A DNA stretch of 64,000 nucleotides from Malania oleifera. Lineage: Eukaryota > Streptophyta > Magnoliopsida > Santalales > Ximeniaceae. The stretch lies in NCBI RefSeq assembly GCF_029873635.1, contig NC_080422.1, positions 3,452,001-3,516,000 of the forward strand, read 5' to 3'. Shown here piece after piece: positions 33,604 to 45,508 of this stretch (the stretch's first letter is position 1; each line of letters begins with the position of its first letter). The notes beneath the pieces are model-generated. The model was not told where the DNA came from. It saw only the letters and a list, made by a program, of their open reading frames with translations, and did not search any database. The translations under genes were made by a program, and so were the position numbers.

Positions 33604-34320
33604 TGCTATTCATTGGAAGGTAACCAAGCTTGAGTCATACAACGATTGTAAAGCATCTCCAATCTCGAATCTTTTCCACCCTATCCCCAAATGTAAAACT
33701 CAAAACATAAAAGTTTTAGATGGGCAAACTTAAGACAGTTATTGCATCTTTTAATTGAGTAAACTCATAAATTTTTATTTATATATATTTTATATTTGAA
33801 GAATGGATCTATTTGGTATGAATTTTATTTGAATTTCTTAATCAAGATGAAAAAAATGTTACCTCTTTTATCGTTCATACATATAGATACATGCATTTAT
33901 ACATAGGTAAGATCTTCAATGAAATCAAAATTTATGTTAAGCTGGCCTTAATATTATTGATGGGTTCCTGACTCGATTCACCTTTAACCTATTAATTGAT
34001 TTTGACTTTTCTTATGGTCAAACTCAATCTGGTGGTTGACAATACTCAGCTACATTTGGTTCAGTGAGTTGTGATGTTACACGTGCAGTTAAATGCAAAC
34101 AGGCTTAAGTTTATTAGTAGTGGTGTTACACATACCATTATTACATCTTCATTTTTTAAAAATTTATTAAACAACATTTGGTGAACATTTTCACAGTCGA
34201 AAATTTCAAATCATTAATTTTGAATATAACATTTTTTGTTCAGATGAAAAAAAAATTATCTCTTTATCTTTCACATACACATATACGCACGTTGTTAGGG
34301 TAATATCAAGTCATAATATT
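33604..34320. other. Intergenic DNA, no gene
   Basis: No frame, terminal repeat or RNA gene is recognisable. Confidence 0.4.
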
Positions 34321-34495
34321 GCTTTGAAAGACCCTAAGGACACGGATTCGATTCCTTCTTGAGGCATTACGTCAGTGAATTATTAGGGGTGCGTCAATAG
34401 GTGGGCGGCTTTCACCTCTCTAATTTGGTACTGCATCATAGTGTCCAATGTGACGCGATAGTGGTTGGAGTCCCTAGGTTATCAAAAAGACAAAA
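34321..34495 (+). mobile_element. SINE copy, 5'-truncated
   Basis: A B-box-like ATTCGATTCCTTC is followed by GAATTATTAGGGGTGCGTCA, ATCATAGTGTCCAATGTGAC and GTGGTTGGAGTCCC, then an A-run. It matches the body of the 18000-18214 SINE. I could not define a TSD. Confidence 0.7.
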
Positions 34496-35608
34496 AAAAA
34501 GCTATATTACTAGTGGATTCAAGACTTCTCTTATTTTTCTAGTTATTAACTAATTTTGACATTTTTTGTAAGTCAAACTCAGCCCGCGCATTTACGATAC
34601 TCAACCTGCATTCGGTTTCCCTCATGAAATTAATAGAAATTAAATAAAATTATGTAGCAACATAATAATTTTTTTTATTAAAAAAACTCATACAAAATTT
34701 TAAATTATTCGATCTAACATGAAACACCACCGCTAAAGTAAGAACACCAAAACAAAAGTTGTGATACTTAAATTTCTCCTTTCTTTTAATATATCATGTC
34801 GATATTGTTCAATCTATTTTTATTATTTGAAAATATTTTCTTACAAATTACCATGTGGGAAAAAGTTTAATAAAAATTATAATTCATGAAAATTTAAAAT
34901 AAAAGATAGTAATAATTAATGCTATGCTTTTAATTTCATCAATGCCGAATTAATTGTGTTTTTTAAATGATCAACATTTAAATTAAAGTGAAATTAATTA
35001 TAAGTCTCATATATGGTAATATATTTATCATTAATTCAATTAATTGAAGATATATTAATTAAGCGTGCTTATGAAATTGAAGAAGGAAGCATAAGACATG
35101 TGCCCTTATGGCAAAGGGTTAGTGTCCTTATGGCCAAGGGTTTGGTTTCATTTATTAAAAATGAGATGATTCCATTTTGTTTCTGTAAAATTAAAAAATT
35201 ATATATATTTATTGGGTTTTTTCGTCTAGAGAAAAAATTCGATTGCATGAAACTATATTAAAATTTTAATTAAAAATGTATTCTGAAATCATAGTTTTTT
35301 TATTAAATTATATTTCATTTTATTTCTGTAAAATTAAAAAAAATCACACATATTTATTGGATTTTTTCTTCTAGAGAAAAAATTAAAATTTTCTAATGAA
35401 TTAGATTGCATGTAGTTATATTAAAATTTTAAAAAATATATATATTCTAATGAAGTTAATTCATGATGTAATAAATTAATAATATATATAATGGTACTTC
35501 TTAATAATTAAAACATATTTAATTAAGGCAATTCATTAAATAAATAAATACTTAAATATGTATTTAAATGACTTAAATTCATTTATTTATTACAAGGCAA
35601 CTCATTAA

Positions 35609-35642
<34 letters not shown>

Positions 35643-36235
35643 TCGAAATGGAGAATTTATATTAAAATTTTGAATTCAATTTTAAATTAATTATTAGAGA
35701 TTTGAGTTGTCGATCTTCTTAGAGATTATTAACCTCTAAAAATACCCTCTTTTTTTTAGCGTCATTGCAAACCGCACACTAACAAGTTTTTTGTATTTTA
35801 AAAAAAATAATAATAAAAAACAAACTGCAAAAGAAGAAAAACATTTAAGGTAAAGCTAACGTGGAAGGAGTATTTTTAAGTTAGCTAGAAGAATAGCTTT
35901 AAAGACAAGTGGCTCACACCCATCCGTTCAAAATAATATTGGAGAAACAACTAAATAATACGTATAGGTAAGGATAAGTTCGGTCTTTTAATTGTTATTG
36001 TAATTTCTAAGTATTAATATTGTTGTTGCAATTAATAATTTTTGTGGTTTGCTATTATTGTTGTTTTTGTCAAACACAGAACGCAGTTGAAAAAAAGTTA
36101 CGATTTGGAACTTTGTCAAAAAATAAGTTTGCCAGAAAAGAATATCTAAGGGTTACAAAATAATTGAAAGCTCAGAGTTTTTCTCCCTCTCTTTTTCTTC
36201 TGTCAAAACTTAACAGGTACACAGAAAGTAATGTT
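34496..36235. other. Very AT-rich DNA, no gene
   Basis: Low-complexity A/T sequence with a (TA)n run at about 35611-35642. A stretch near 35160-35240 (TTCCATTTTGTTTCTGTAAA...TCTAGAGAAAAAATT) is repeated in diverged form near 35310-35390. Confidence 0.45.
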
Positions 36236-36375
36236 TGGGAGCATAGATTTTCAGGATTTGAATATAGATTTGTGTGAGTTTGAAAGATATTTAATACAAT
36301 TTTATATTACATTTTAACCAAATCTAACATCTGAATTTCATACCCTCAAACATAGGATTAGAGAAGATAAAAAAG
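36230..36375. mobile_element. Small MITE-like inverted repeat (candidate)
   Basis: ATGTTTGGGAGCATAGATTT near 36231 is mirrored by a reverse copy of ATGTTTGAGGGTATGAAATT near 36355. It is about 130 bp with an AT-rich body and no coding capacity. The style resembles 23085-23345. Confidence 0.4.
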
Positions 36376-36945
36376 AAAAAAATTTTCTCTTCCTTCTTTC
36401 TTTATTTAACATGAACAGAGAAAGAGCTCGGAGAGAAACAAGCAAAATTAATTATTACCCTTCGAAGAAGAAAAAAAAAAGCTTTTTAAAAAAAAAAAAA
36501 ATTCTTAGGTGTATTTTATTTTATTTTATTTTATTTTCATAATTTTTCTCCTATTTGACTAAGAAAAAAAGAAGTTACTGTTTTATTTATTTCTCTATAT
36601 TTCTTTCATCTTATCTTTATTTTATATATAAGGAAAATATTTAATGTCACATACTACATACCCATTAGTATAAAAGAGAGGAGGAACTAATAAAAGATCC
36701 ACCGGTGCTTTCTTTTCACTTTTCATCACGTGGATCGTAAGGGTCAAAGACTTGAAATAAAGACATCTGTAATTAATTATTTAAAAATTATTTTTTTATT
36801 TTTGCTTTACGATCTCCAACGAAATATAGATCACGAGTATTGAAATAAAATATTTAGTGACAAAAAATGAGAAAAAAAAATTAAAGAATTAATGTAAAAT
36901 AAAAATATTTATTGATTTATTATGCATTTATTTTTTAATAACCAA

Positions 36946-36976
<31 letters not shown>

Positions 36977-37440
36977 GAAAGTAAAATATGGGGAAAAATA
37001 CAACCAAACAAATCCAATTCCAGTTGTAGCATCATGCGTAGATCGCGCATAACCTTGTGCAGTCTCATCTCCAACGGTAGCCGCATGATTAAATTGGACG
37101 GTCATGATTGGCTATTTGGCTCTAACCCTCCCTTGATGACATAAGACCACTGACGTAAAAATTTTAAAATTTTAAAATTACAATAGGTGGGACCAGCACT
37201 ACCATCAGCTCATCAAACTGGACCACGTGGGCATCTCCTCGAATGGACCGCTATGATTCCATCAGCATACCCAATCATACACCCCCTCTGGCCCACTTAA
37301 CATTTTCCTAATTTATTAAATACCAAAAAATTAAATTAAATTAAACTACTTAAATGATGTCATGTTATAAACTAATTACATCATAAATTTAAGTAATTTA
37401 TAATTAACAGCTTAATATTGTAAAAGTCAAAACTTATTCA
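36376..37440. other. Non-coding stretch with G-boxes
   Basis: CACGTG occurs at 36727-36732 and 37224-37229. The part 37015-37300 has higher GC and unique-looking sequence. There is no open frame above 60 codons that I can support. A (TA)n run lies at about 36946-36972. Confidence 0.4.
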
Positions 37441-37597
37441 CCGAGAGGGTCTAATCACGATACATTAAGTAATTGATCACGTTAGATTGTATATAATTAA
37501 TTATAATATTAGATTAATGGTCGCATAATTATCGCTTAAAATCTTGAAATTTTGTCAAAAGTTTAGGTGATTTTTCTCATATATGTAACATGTTCGG
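37441..37597 (+). repeat. Dispersed 157-bp repeat, copy 1
   Basis: TCTAATCACGATACATTAAG through TTAATGGTC-CATAATTATC and TTTTGTCAAAA to TATGTAACATGTTCG matches copy 2 at 40857-41014 in the same orientation at roughly 80-85% by eye. Confidence 0.75.
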
Positions 37598-38039
37598 TGA
37601 TTATCGAGGGCTCAAAAGAAAATATTAGATTAGACAGTCTAGTTATACCTGACTATATACGATTTTATAGGCGATGTTTCAGGTGATGATTGTCTATTTA
37701 TTCCAGATCGTCTCATGATCACAAATGATTTTTAAATTCTTCGATAATCTTAGGCCTACTAAAGCGGATCAATGTCTCTTTAGGTTTATATTAATTTCCT
37801 ATCACGTGTATATTTTGAAAATAATAAATATAAAAACCACTTATTCGTATTGTCATTGTTCTAATATGGGCTATAACGGTGTCTTTAATTGGATAAATTT
37901 TAATTTTTGAAGTTTTTTCGAGGTGGTGGGGGGGGGGGGGGAGGGAAGGGTTTAGAACAAGGCTCGCCTCCACAATAAAGAGCCTAACTTTAAATTTATT
38001 ATTTTCATAATGTTTGTGTATTTTGAAGGTGAGCCATTG
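37598..38039. other. Intergenic DNA, no gene
   Basis: Contains a G-run at about 37927-37940. No gene is recognisable. Confidence 0.4.
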
Positions 38040-39038
38040 ACCTAATAGTAAAACTGTTACTGTTAGGATCGAAGGAGTCCATGGGTGGGTTTGATACCAA
38101 CTTGACCCAAAAGTTTAAGCCTATTGAATTTTGGGGCAACCATGTATATAAGCACCTATCATCCACTCTAATTTTTTCAATGTGAGATAAGCTCACAAGT
38201 GGAATTCCCAATAATCTCCCTCTCACTTGTGAGTTCCAATCGCTCTCCCTTGAATGGAAACCATCTTCCTTATGGAAGTAAACTCAATTCCCCAACAGTT
38301 ACTCAAGTGGGTCTTACCACTAACACCTTACGTGCCTCGGATTGCATTCCACGTGTCTCCGAACAAATCCTACCTCCCACGTATTGACCCTATTCAGATC
38401 CATCCCAGACCTAAATAATCCTTATTAGCCTCGGTCACACACTTGGTCCTCTAATGTGGGAGTCCATGGGTGGGCTTGATACACATGAGTGAATACTAAC
38501 TTGACCCCAAAGCTTAAGCTTATTAGGTCTTGGGGCCGACCATGTATATAAGCACCCATCATCCTTTCTAATTTTTCCAATGTGGGACAAGCTCACAAGT
38601 GGAATTCTCAATAATCTCTCCCTCACTTGTGAGTTCCAACCGCTCTCCCTTGAACGGAAACCATCTTCCTTATGAGAGTAAGCCCAATTCCCCAACAGTT
38701 GCTCAAGTAAGTCATACCACTGACACCTTACGTGTCTTGAATTGCATTCCACATGCCTCCGAACCAATCCTAGCTCCCAAGTATTGACCCTATTCAAATT
38801 CATCACAGGCCTAGATGATTCTTATTGGTCTTGATCACACATTTGGTCCTCCAACTGGTAGCACGTTAGGAGAATTAGTTTCACGTCTCGACTTTTTTGA
38901 TGTTGCTCACCTAGAACCGTCGGCTCTGATACCACTTGTTAAGATCGGAGGAGTCCATGGGTGGACTTGATACACATGAGTGAATACCAATTTGACCTAA
39001 AAGCTTAAGTCTATTGGGTCTTAGACCTAACCATATAA
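38040..39038 (-). mobile_element. TRIM-like element with three LTR copies
   Basis: Three LTR-like segments lie at about 38060-38222, 38455-38620 and 38937-39038 (partial). They share GGAGTCCATGGGTGG, AAGCTTAAG, CATGTATATAAGCACC and CTCACAAGTGGAATTC. Two internal segments between them are also related to each other (CGCTCTCCCTTGAA-GGAAAC, TATTGACCCTATTCA). A PBS on the minus strand follows the right-hand LTR. There is no coding region. The order LTR-internal-LTR-internal-LTR fits recombination between two elements sharing an LTR. Confidence 0.8.
38923..38934 (-). promoter_or_regulatory. Primer-binding site of the TRIM-like element
   Basis: The minus strand reads TGGTATCAGAGC, two bases after the LTR end TTAACA. 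Confidence 0.85.
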
Positions 39039-39399
39039 ATTTTGAAAAATTAAAAAATTAAGTTGCAGTTTTTATAATTCTTTGGAAAGTAAAAATAAAA
39101 ATAAAAAATAAAACATTTTTTACAACTAAAAGGGCCATAAAATTTAGTGACGGTTTTATCTTATATAACTTCTTATATTTTGATACATTCTTTCCATATA
39201 AGATTTGAACCAACAAGTTATACCTACTCACTCATGCAGAATTCAATTGCTATTCAAAAATAAGTAGAAGTAATGATTTCTCGAGATAATGTTTCAAAGT
39301 CAACGATCATATTATATTATACTAATATTTAGCTTAATATCGTTTACGAATATGCTAATGTGTTATCTTTCGCAAAGAAATCATCTTTTATGAGTCTTA

Positions 39400-39960
39400 T
39401 CCGGTGCTAGTTTCAAATCACATGATTCTTAATCGTTCCTTAAATCGAACGGCCCACATCAGATATGATCATATGGCTAGAACACGTGGAGAACATCTAC
39501 TGGTGAATCCCAAGTCCCGGTATCCTCCAGCATGCACCGGATGTCTCCCCACCCGCCATACTTACAAACAGTCGTAAAACGGGCGGCCGCTCGGATTGGC
39601 GGCGATTTGAAGCCGTCGGATGTGCGGCGGCGAAGTGGACCCTCCGAAGGACAACCCTCGTGGCCCTAGTTTAACGAAACCTGGGCCCACAATACGATGA
39701 TGTTGACGCTACGATTAAAAAAAGAATCGCCGCGTGATCAGGAGGAGTGGGCGGTGATGGTGGTGGACCCGCCCTAAGTGGGACCCACGCCTCTGTGCAA
39801 TTTCCTCTCTCCCAACCCAACCAAGTAAGGAATCAAGCATCACCGTCCGATCGGAAATTCCCGCCAGATGACCCCACGTGATTGGCTCCCCGACGTGGAC
39901 CGCAGACCGCTAGTGCTGTACACGTCATCCCATGCCGACCTGAAAGACTTTTGGTCAAAA
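39400..39960. promoter_or_regulatory. GC-rich island with G-boxes and no gene
   Basis: This stretch is clearly richer in G and C than its surroundings, with GGGCGGCCGCTCGGATTGGC near 39580. It holds CACGTG at 39483-39488 and 39875-39880, plus GACGTGG and ACACGTCA near 39890-39930. No frame longer than 60 codons is credible. It has the look of a plant promoter or a relic of one, with its gene absent from both flanks. Confidence 0.4.
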
Positions 39961-40856
39961 GCATGTTTACGAGAAATTTTACGTAGTACGCACCTGCTGC
40001 CAATACGAAAATTACGTGGCAAATAAATTATATTCTTAATAACTTTTTTTTTTTTTTAAAGAACTCGCATGTCACATGTTTTATGTTTAAACATTATTTA
40101 AAATAAAAGTAAGCCACAATTGGATTAACTATTAGATACAAGTAGATTTTTTAAATTAGATTTTATTTGTTATAGATATGTTTCGTGATATAGATTTCAT
40201 GAAATGTATATAATAAAAAGTTTGTAACAATATGATTATTTAATTATTTTTTTGAATTATTAGTATTATTTATTTATTTTTTAAAATTTTAATTTTTTTA
40301 AAATAACAGTTTAATTATGTTGTCTTGTTTATATCAATTGATTGGTCTGATTTAGTTGTTGTCAATTCAATTCACTTATTTTTAATTTTCAAAACATATT
40401 ATAATTAATTGATTAATTTTTCTAACTTAATTTATTAAATTAATGTCAATTTTTAAATTTATATTATCAAAATCGAATGGAAGGTTAAAATTATCATTTT
40501 ATTAAAATAAAATTTAATTTTCCATTCATAAACGAACTTAAATTGTTTGATTGGTTGAGTTGCAACTTTTTAGGTTTAATTGAATGTCATATTTAATACA
40601 TAGCAACTTGAATAAAATTACAAAAAGAAAAAAGAAAATCATATAAATGTCTTGAATGAAGGCCAACAAATTAAATTTGAGTTTTATTTATTTATTTAAA
40701 ATTTTTTATTTTTCACAAAAAAAAAATTTAACATTCAAAATTTATAAACTATGAATTTTGAAATATAGCTTACTTTTTTTTAATGCTATGTTTGCTAGGT
40801 TACTTGAATTAAAAAAAAAAACTAAATTATTTTTTTTATATAAATTTTCATTTAGA
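39961..40856. other. AT-rich DNA, no gene
   Basis: A/T runs and low complexity; nothing recognised. Confidence 0.45.
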
Positions 40857-41014
40857 GAGACGATCTAATCACGATACATTAAACAATTTGATCACCTCAG
40901 ATTTTTCAATAATTATTTATATTATTAGATTAATGGTCTCATAATTATCACTTAAAATCTTATAATTTTGTCAAAAATGTTTAGGCGATTTATATCATAT
41001 ATGTAATGTGTTCG
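40857..41014 (+). repeat. Dispersed 157-bp repeat, copy 2
   Basis: See copy 1 at 37441; same orientation, 3.4 kb apart. Confidence 0.75.
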
Positions 41015-42014
41015 TATAAAGGAAATTATGTAGTTTTTCAGCAAACCGCCAACGGTTTCTATATACCCTTCAACGGTTGATTCAATGGTTTCAGACAGAA
41101 TGTTTTCTAAGAGAAAACCATTGGCGGATTACTGCAAACCATCGACAGTTTAGTAAAACGTCAACAATTCTGCCGATTTGTGACAACCAGACCCTTTATA
41201 CGGGCCTAGGTTGCCACCAAACATACAGAATACCTGTACTTGATAGACATATATGAACAATCTGCCCTAAATAGGGATATACGGGTATAACTCATACAAA
41301 ACTGGAATGTAAATGTTGTAGAAAAACATAAACATTCATCGGGGTATCTAATAGACATTTACCAGAGTTTACCAACAATATTCCCAGAGTTTACCAACAA
41401 TATTCCCAAATATAGACATACATGCTTTAATCATAATCCAATTCTTACATTTCCCAAAAAGTTGTTCCTAACCAAGTCTATTACACACGTAGAGTACTTA
41501 CGTAAACTAAATCAACAAAAAAACTCCCAAATCCCTCCAAACAACTAGGATCGACGTCCAGAAGGACCTGAAAATAGAGGTTATATGACGGGGTGAGACA
41601 CATCTCAGTAAGGTGGAAAGTATTACAATCATTGTGTGACCACATGTGAAGATTTCAATTTAGAACTGGAACATATATCAAATGTTTTCAATACTGTAAT
41701 GCATCAGGTATATCATCATACATACTATGAAATTCTCATATCAGTTTTTAAATCATGCATAAGAATATTAGAACGAAAAACAGTTTGGTATAACAAATTG
41801 CCTATTTACCTCGTGGCACGGGTTGTGCACTGATACTTTGGCAATGCCCTGTTCGTGCAAGCATTGTCAAGTATCTAAACTATAGTCCGACTGCCCCCAT
41901 TTGGTCTAATATTGACTAGTGGTTTCATACTCCTGCAAGCCAACCATCTTAATACCCACACTAATTCACATGTGTGATTGCACTGTACTTACTAGCTACA
42001 GTACCGAGCCTTAT

Positions 42015-42120
42015 TGGCGGAAGTATCTTTCAACCCCTTATTTCGGAAGTATCTTTCAACCCCCCTTTTTTCAAAAGTATCTTTCAACTCCCTTATTGAG
42101 GTATCTTTCAACCCCTTTGG
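42015..42120. repeat. Minisatellite in LTR, ~28-bp unit
   Basis: About four copies of GAAGTATCTTTCAACCCC followed by a variable C/T-rich part. Confidence 0.85.
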
Positions 42121-42973
42121 TAGCAAGCTGTAGTTCCATTTATCATATATATAATTTATAAAAAAACATAATAACCTGTGCAATTGCAGTATTTTCACAA
42201 ACTCATACAGTCACTTTAGGTATAAACTGGCACACACTCTCTCGGTTAACCCTTTTCACATAAGTAGCACAATATATAACTCTGCACCTGTTTTCAACAT
42301 TTCCAGTATAACAAATTGGAACTCCAGTTCCCATAATCCATATCAATAGTATAAAAGATTCATACGTTCATTTCCATACATACATCACACTGGTTTGAAC
42401 AAAAACTTGTTGTATAATATATAATACTATAAACATCATTTAAATAGAAATAAAGGATTCAAGCATCTCCTACATAGATAATAGTGCAAATAAGGAAGTT
42501 TTGAAACAGTTGGAGATCATACGCCAAAGCCTGTATTTTTACCAAAATCGTAAAATCATGAAAACCGACATTTTTATCTCAGTAAATAAGCAGTCAAAAC
42601 ATTTATATAATTGTGGATTATAATTTCAGCGATTTAGTTTTACAAAAAGCACTGTTGTAAACAAATTCCCCTTACCTTAAACCCGAAAGTAGAAATACGA
42701 ATGGTTCGGTCCAAAACTATGAACTTGGATCTTTGAAACCTAAAAATCACAGAATATAACCTTGCAATAAACACGACTACTATCTAACTGCCTAATCGAA
42801 ACAGAGATCAGATCCTTACCTCGGTTTTTGTGAAAAATCCCGAAAATCCTTGAAACAACGATCTGATCCGCTATAATTGTAGAGTTTCTCCTTTTGATTC
42901 ACGCGGACACCTCCGATCATCGAAATGGACGACGAACGGCGAAGTATCGTAGAGAGAGAGAGCTCGTTGGTCT

Positions 42974-43007
<34 letters not shown>

Positions 43008-43074
43008 CTTTTTATGTTTCAAAACCCCAAAGCAACCCCAAATGAACCTTTAAAGCGCTATTGACTGAGTCAAA

Positions 43075-43223
43075 CTCGTCGACGAAGCGGCGACCTCATC
43101 GACGAGGCCTATCCGGATAATTTTCTTGACTCGCTCGGTATTCCCTCATTGACGATGCTTTGAATTTCGTCGACGAGGAACTGAAGGGACCTCGTCAACG
43201 AACGTGCTACCTTCATCAACAAA
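43075..43223 (-). promoter_or_regulatory. Phased palindrome array in LTR
   Basis: Sites start at 43075, 43095, 43145, 43166, 43191 and 43212 (spacings 20, 50, 21, 25 and 21). The form is CTCGTCGACGAA or TTCGTCGACGAG. Confidence 0.8.
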
Positions 43224-43444
43224 CCCTGCTTATAACGGGTTCGGGTCTCTACACGATTGCTGGTTTCTTGAAAATCCTAATAGTTGAAGATTGACTAATA
43301 TCCAATAGTTTGCAATGATCTGGAATTCTTCAATTGTATTATTTGAATATTTTTTTTTATTTGATAGTCTATGATCTTCTTGATTTGATATTTAAATACT
43401 TTTGAATTTATAACAACTATACCTTGTACAAGTCCTATATATAG

Positions 43445-45508
43445 TGTAACGACCCGAAATTTCTGCTATATTTTTTTTTCTACATAATAATTATCATAAT
43501 AACTCTGATACCATAGCATACTAACAAAGTCAAAGTCCACCTGGACCCATAGGTACCAGGGATATACTTGTCTATACATACATGACGTCTATGCAGCGAA
43601 AAATATAATTTACACAACCATAAATATATACAATACCAGAGTTCTATTAAGTCCATAAATACACATATAGTCATCCCCCAAAAGAACCATAATATCCTAG
43701 GGTCATAACCCTAAAAATCCATCCTGAACACAACCCCACAACTTACCCTTTAGACAGGGTAGTATAAAACAGCCTCCTTTACCTCGGAGCTCGGTCCGCT
43801 CTTCTATCTATGTTTCCTGAAATGTTTGTAATGCTGGGGTGAGATACCTCTTAGTAAGGGATATAAACTAATATCAGTGTGTGACAACGTGAGTATCATT
43901 GTGTTCTAACATATACTGTACATGGTATATTATGTCAGTTAAATAAGGAAAACTTGTACATAATTCAATTGCATTTGAAAAATCTGATAAAACTATTCTG
44001 TATATATTTGTATAAATCATATTTCATATAACATACTGTGACATATTAAATTTCTGTATACATAAAGAAAATCATCTGTTATATTTGTATAATACTGAAA
44101 TCACATCCTGGATGGATAGCTAGCTAATGTCATGTATTATCCTCACATGATTGGGTTGTGCAGCCCGTAGGTGGGACCTAGCAATGGCTAGCCTCCCATG
44201 CCAAGTCAAATTGATAATTCTGTAAGTACGATTGACTTGCCCAACATGGTCCGGACTACCAGGGGGCAACTACTCCCACGCTGATGCATAATCGACTATC
44301 CAAACTCCCACTCTTTATCTGAGATGTGTGGTAGCACTGCCTGAATTGATAGCTACGGTACCGTGCTCTGAATTTAAACTAAGTCATCCTAGTTCTGTTA
44401 TCATATAAATCATTTCTCATATTATAATTCTGTTCTTAAATAACATTTCATATTTCTAAAATAAAATCTAGTTTTTACATATTTTTGAATAAAAGCTGTT
44501 ATTTCATAATTTCTGAATAAACTAATCACGGCATCTACACCGACTGAATATCTCGGCATCTGCGCCGGCTAAATAATACGACATCTGCGCTGACTGAAAG
44601 TTACGACATCTGTGTCAATTGGATTTCATAATATACGTGAAAATATAATTTCTATATTGTTTATAACTTTTTTGAAAACTGACCTTAGAACATGCTTGTA
44701 CTATGTTTTTATGAAATATTCTAACATGCTATTAATTGCAGTAAAAATATATACTCATGCCACACATAAAAGAGTACTATTCTACAACATATTATCTGAC
44801 CTGAAAACATATATTTTTCTAACATAAATAATATTAAATTTGTTTTTCAAAGTTTCCTCAGTCTCATCTCTGTATTCCCAAAACTATACATAATTTCTGA
44901 ACTAAATGCCATATATTGAAAAATGCATTTTTTGAAAATACTTGACTTTGTTTATCCTCTTACCTGTTTCCTAGGAAGCCTGTTAAAATCCTAAACCACG
45001 TGTACAGCATCCCAAAACTCCAAACCCTGAAATCAGATTAACTCCAATTCAATCAACTCTAACCCTAGTATAAAACCATCTAATACATTTCCTAGGCCCA
45101 AAAATACCGAATAATCATATAAATTCTAAAATAACTCACTTATTCTGATTTTTGGGATGAAGCTTAAGAACTCCAAACCAACAATCTACTCCAACTAAGT
45201 TGTAGAGAATTTCTCTAGGATCAATGTGGTAACCTCTGATCATCGAAATAGGGAAAAATGGAGCCGAAAACATAGAGAGAAGAAGGGAGAGCCGAAGTTT
45301 AGAGAGAGAAGCAGAGAAAAACTGAAACCCTCGCTGAAAATGTGATTTTTACATATATTTAGAAAGCTGGCCATGTGGCCTTGTTGACATAACATGTGTA
45401 CTCGTCGATGAGTTACAAAAGAGTGTTCATTAACGAAGATAATGAGTTTGTCGATGAACCCTTAATAGCCTGAATTCCTTGCTCTTACTATCTTCTCGTC
45501 GACGAACA
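43445..45508 (-). repeat. 3' LTR of G1, 3' part
   Basis: The left end reads TGTAACGACCCG on the plus strand. It holds the stem-loop at 43840-43853, a minisatellite at about 44523-44605 (unit CGGCATCTGCGCCGACTGAA), AGCTACGGTACCGTGC at 44350-44365 and palindrome sites at 45380, 45401, 45426, 45447 and 45495. The LTR continues at 48090 after the nested insert. Left flank TATAG does not match the right flank. Confidence 0.85.

Larger units (their letters stand above)
41179..43253 (-). mobile_element. Solo LTR with perfect 5-bp TSD (CGATT)
   Basis: On the minus strand the LTR starts TGTAGAGACCCGAACCC at 43253 and ends GGTCTGGTTGTCACA at 41179. CGATT stands on both sides (41174-41178 and 43254-43258). 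It is 2075 bp with no internal region. Inside are the palindrome array (43075-43223), a GAGGTAAGG donor-like site (GT at 42819-42818), a minisatellite (about 42015-42120), AGCTACAGTACCGAGC (41994-42009) and the stem-loop (41593-41606). Confidence 0.93.
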
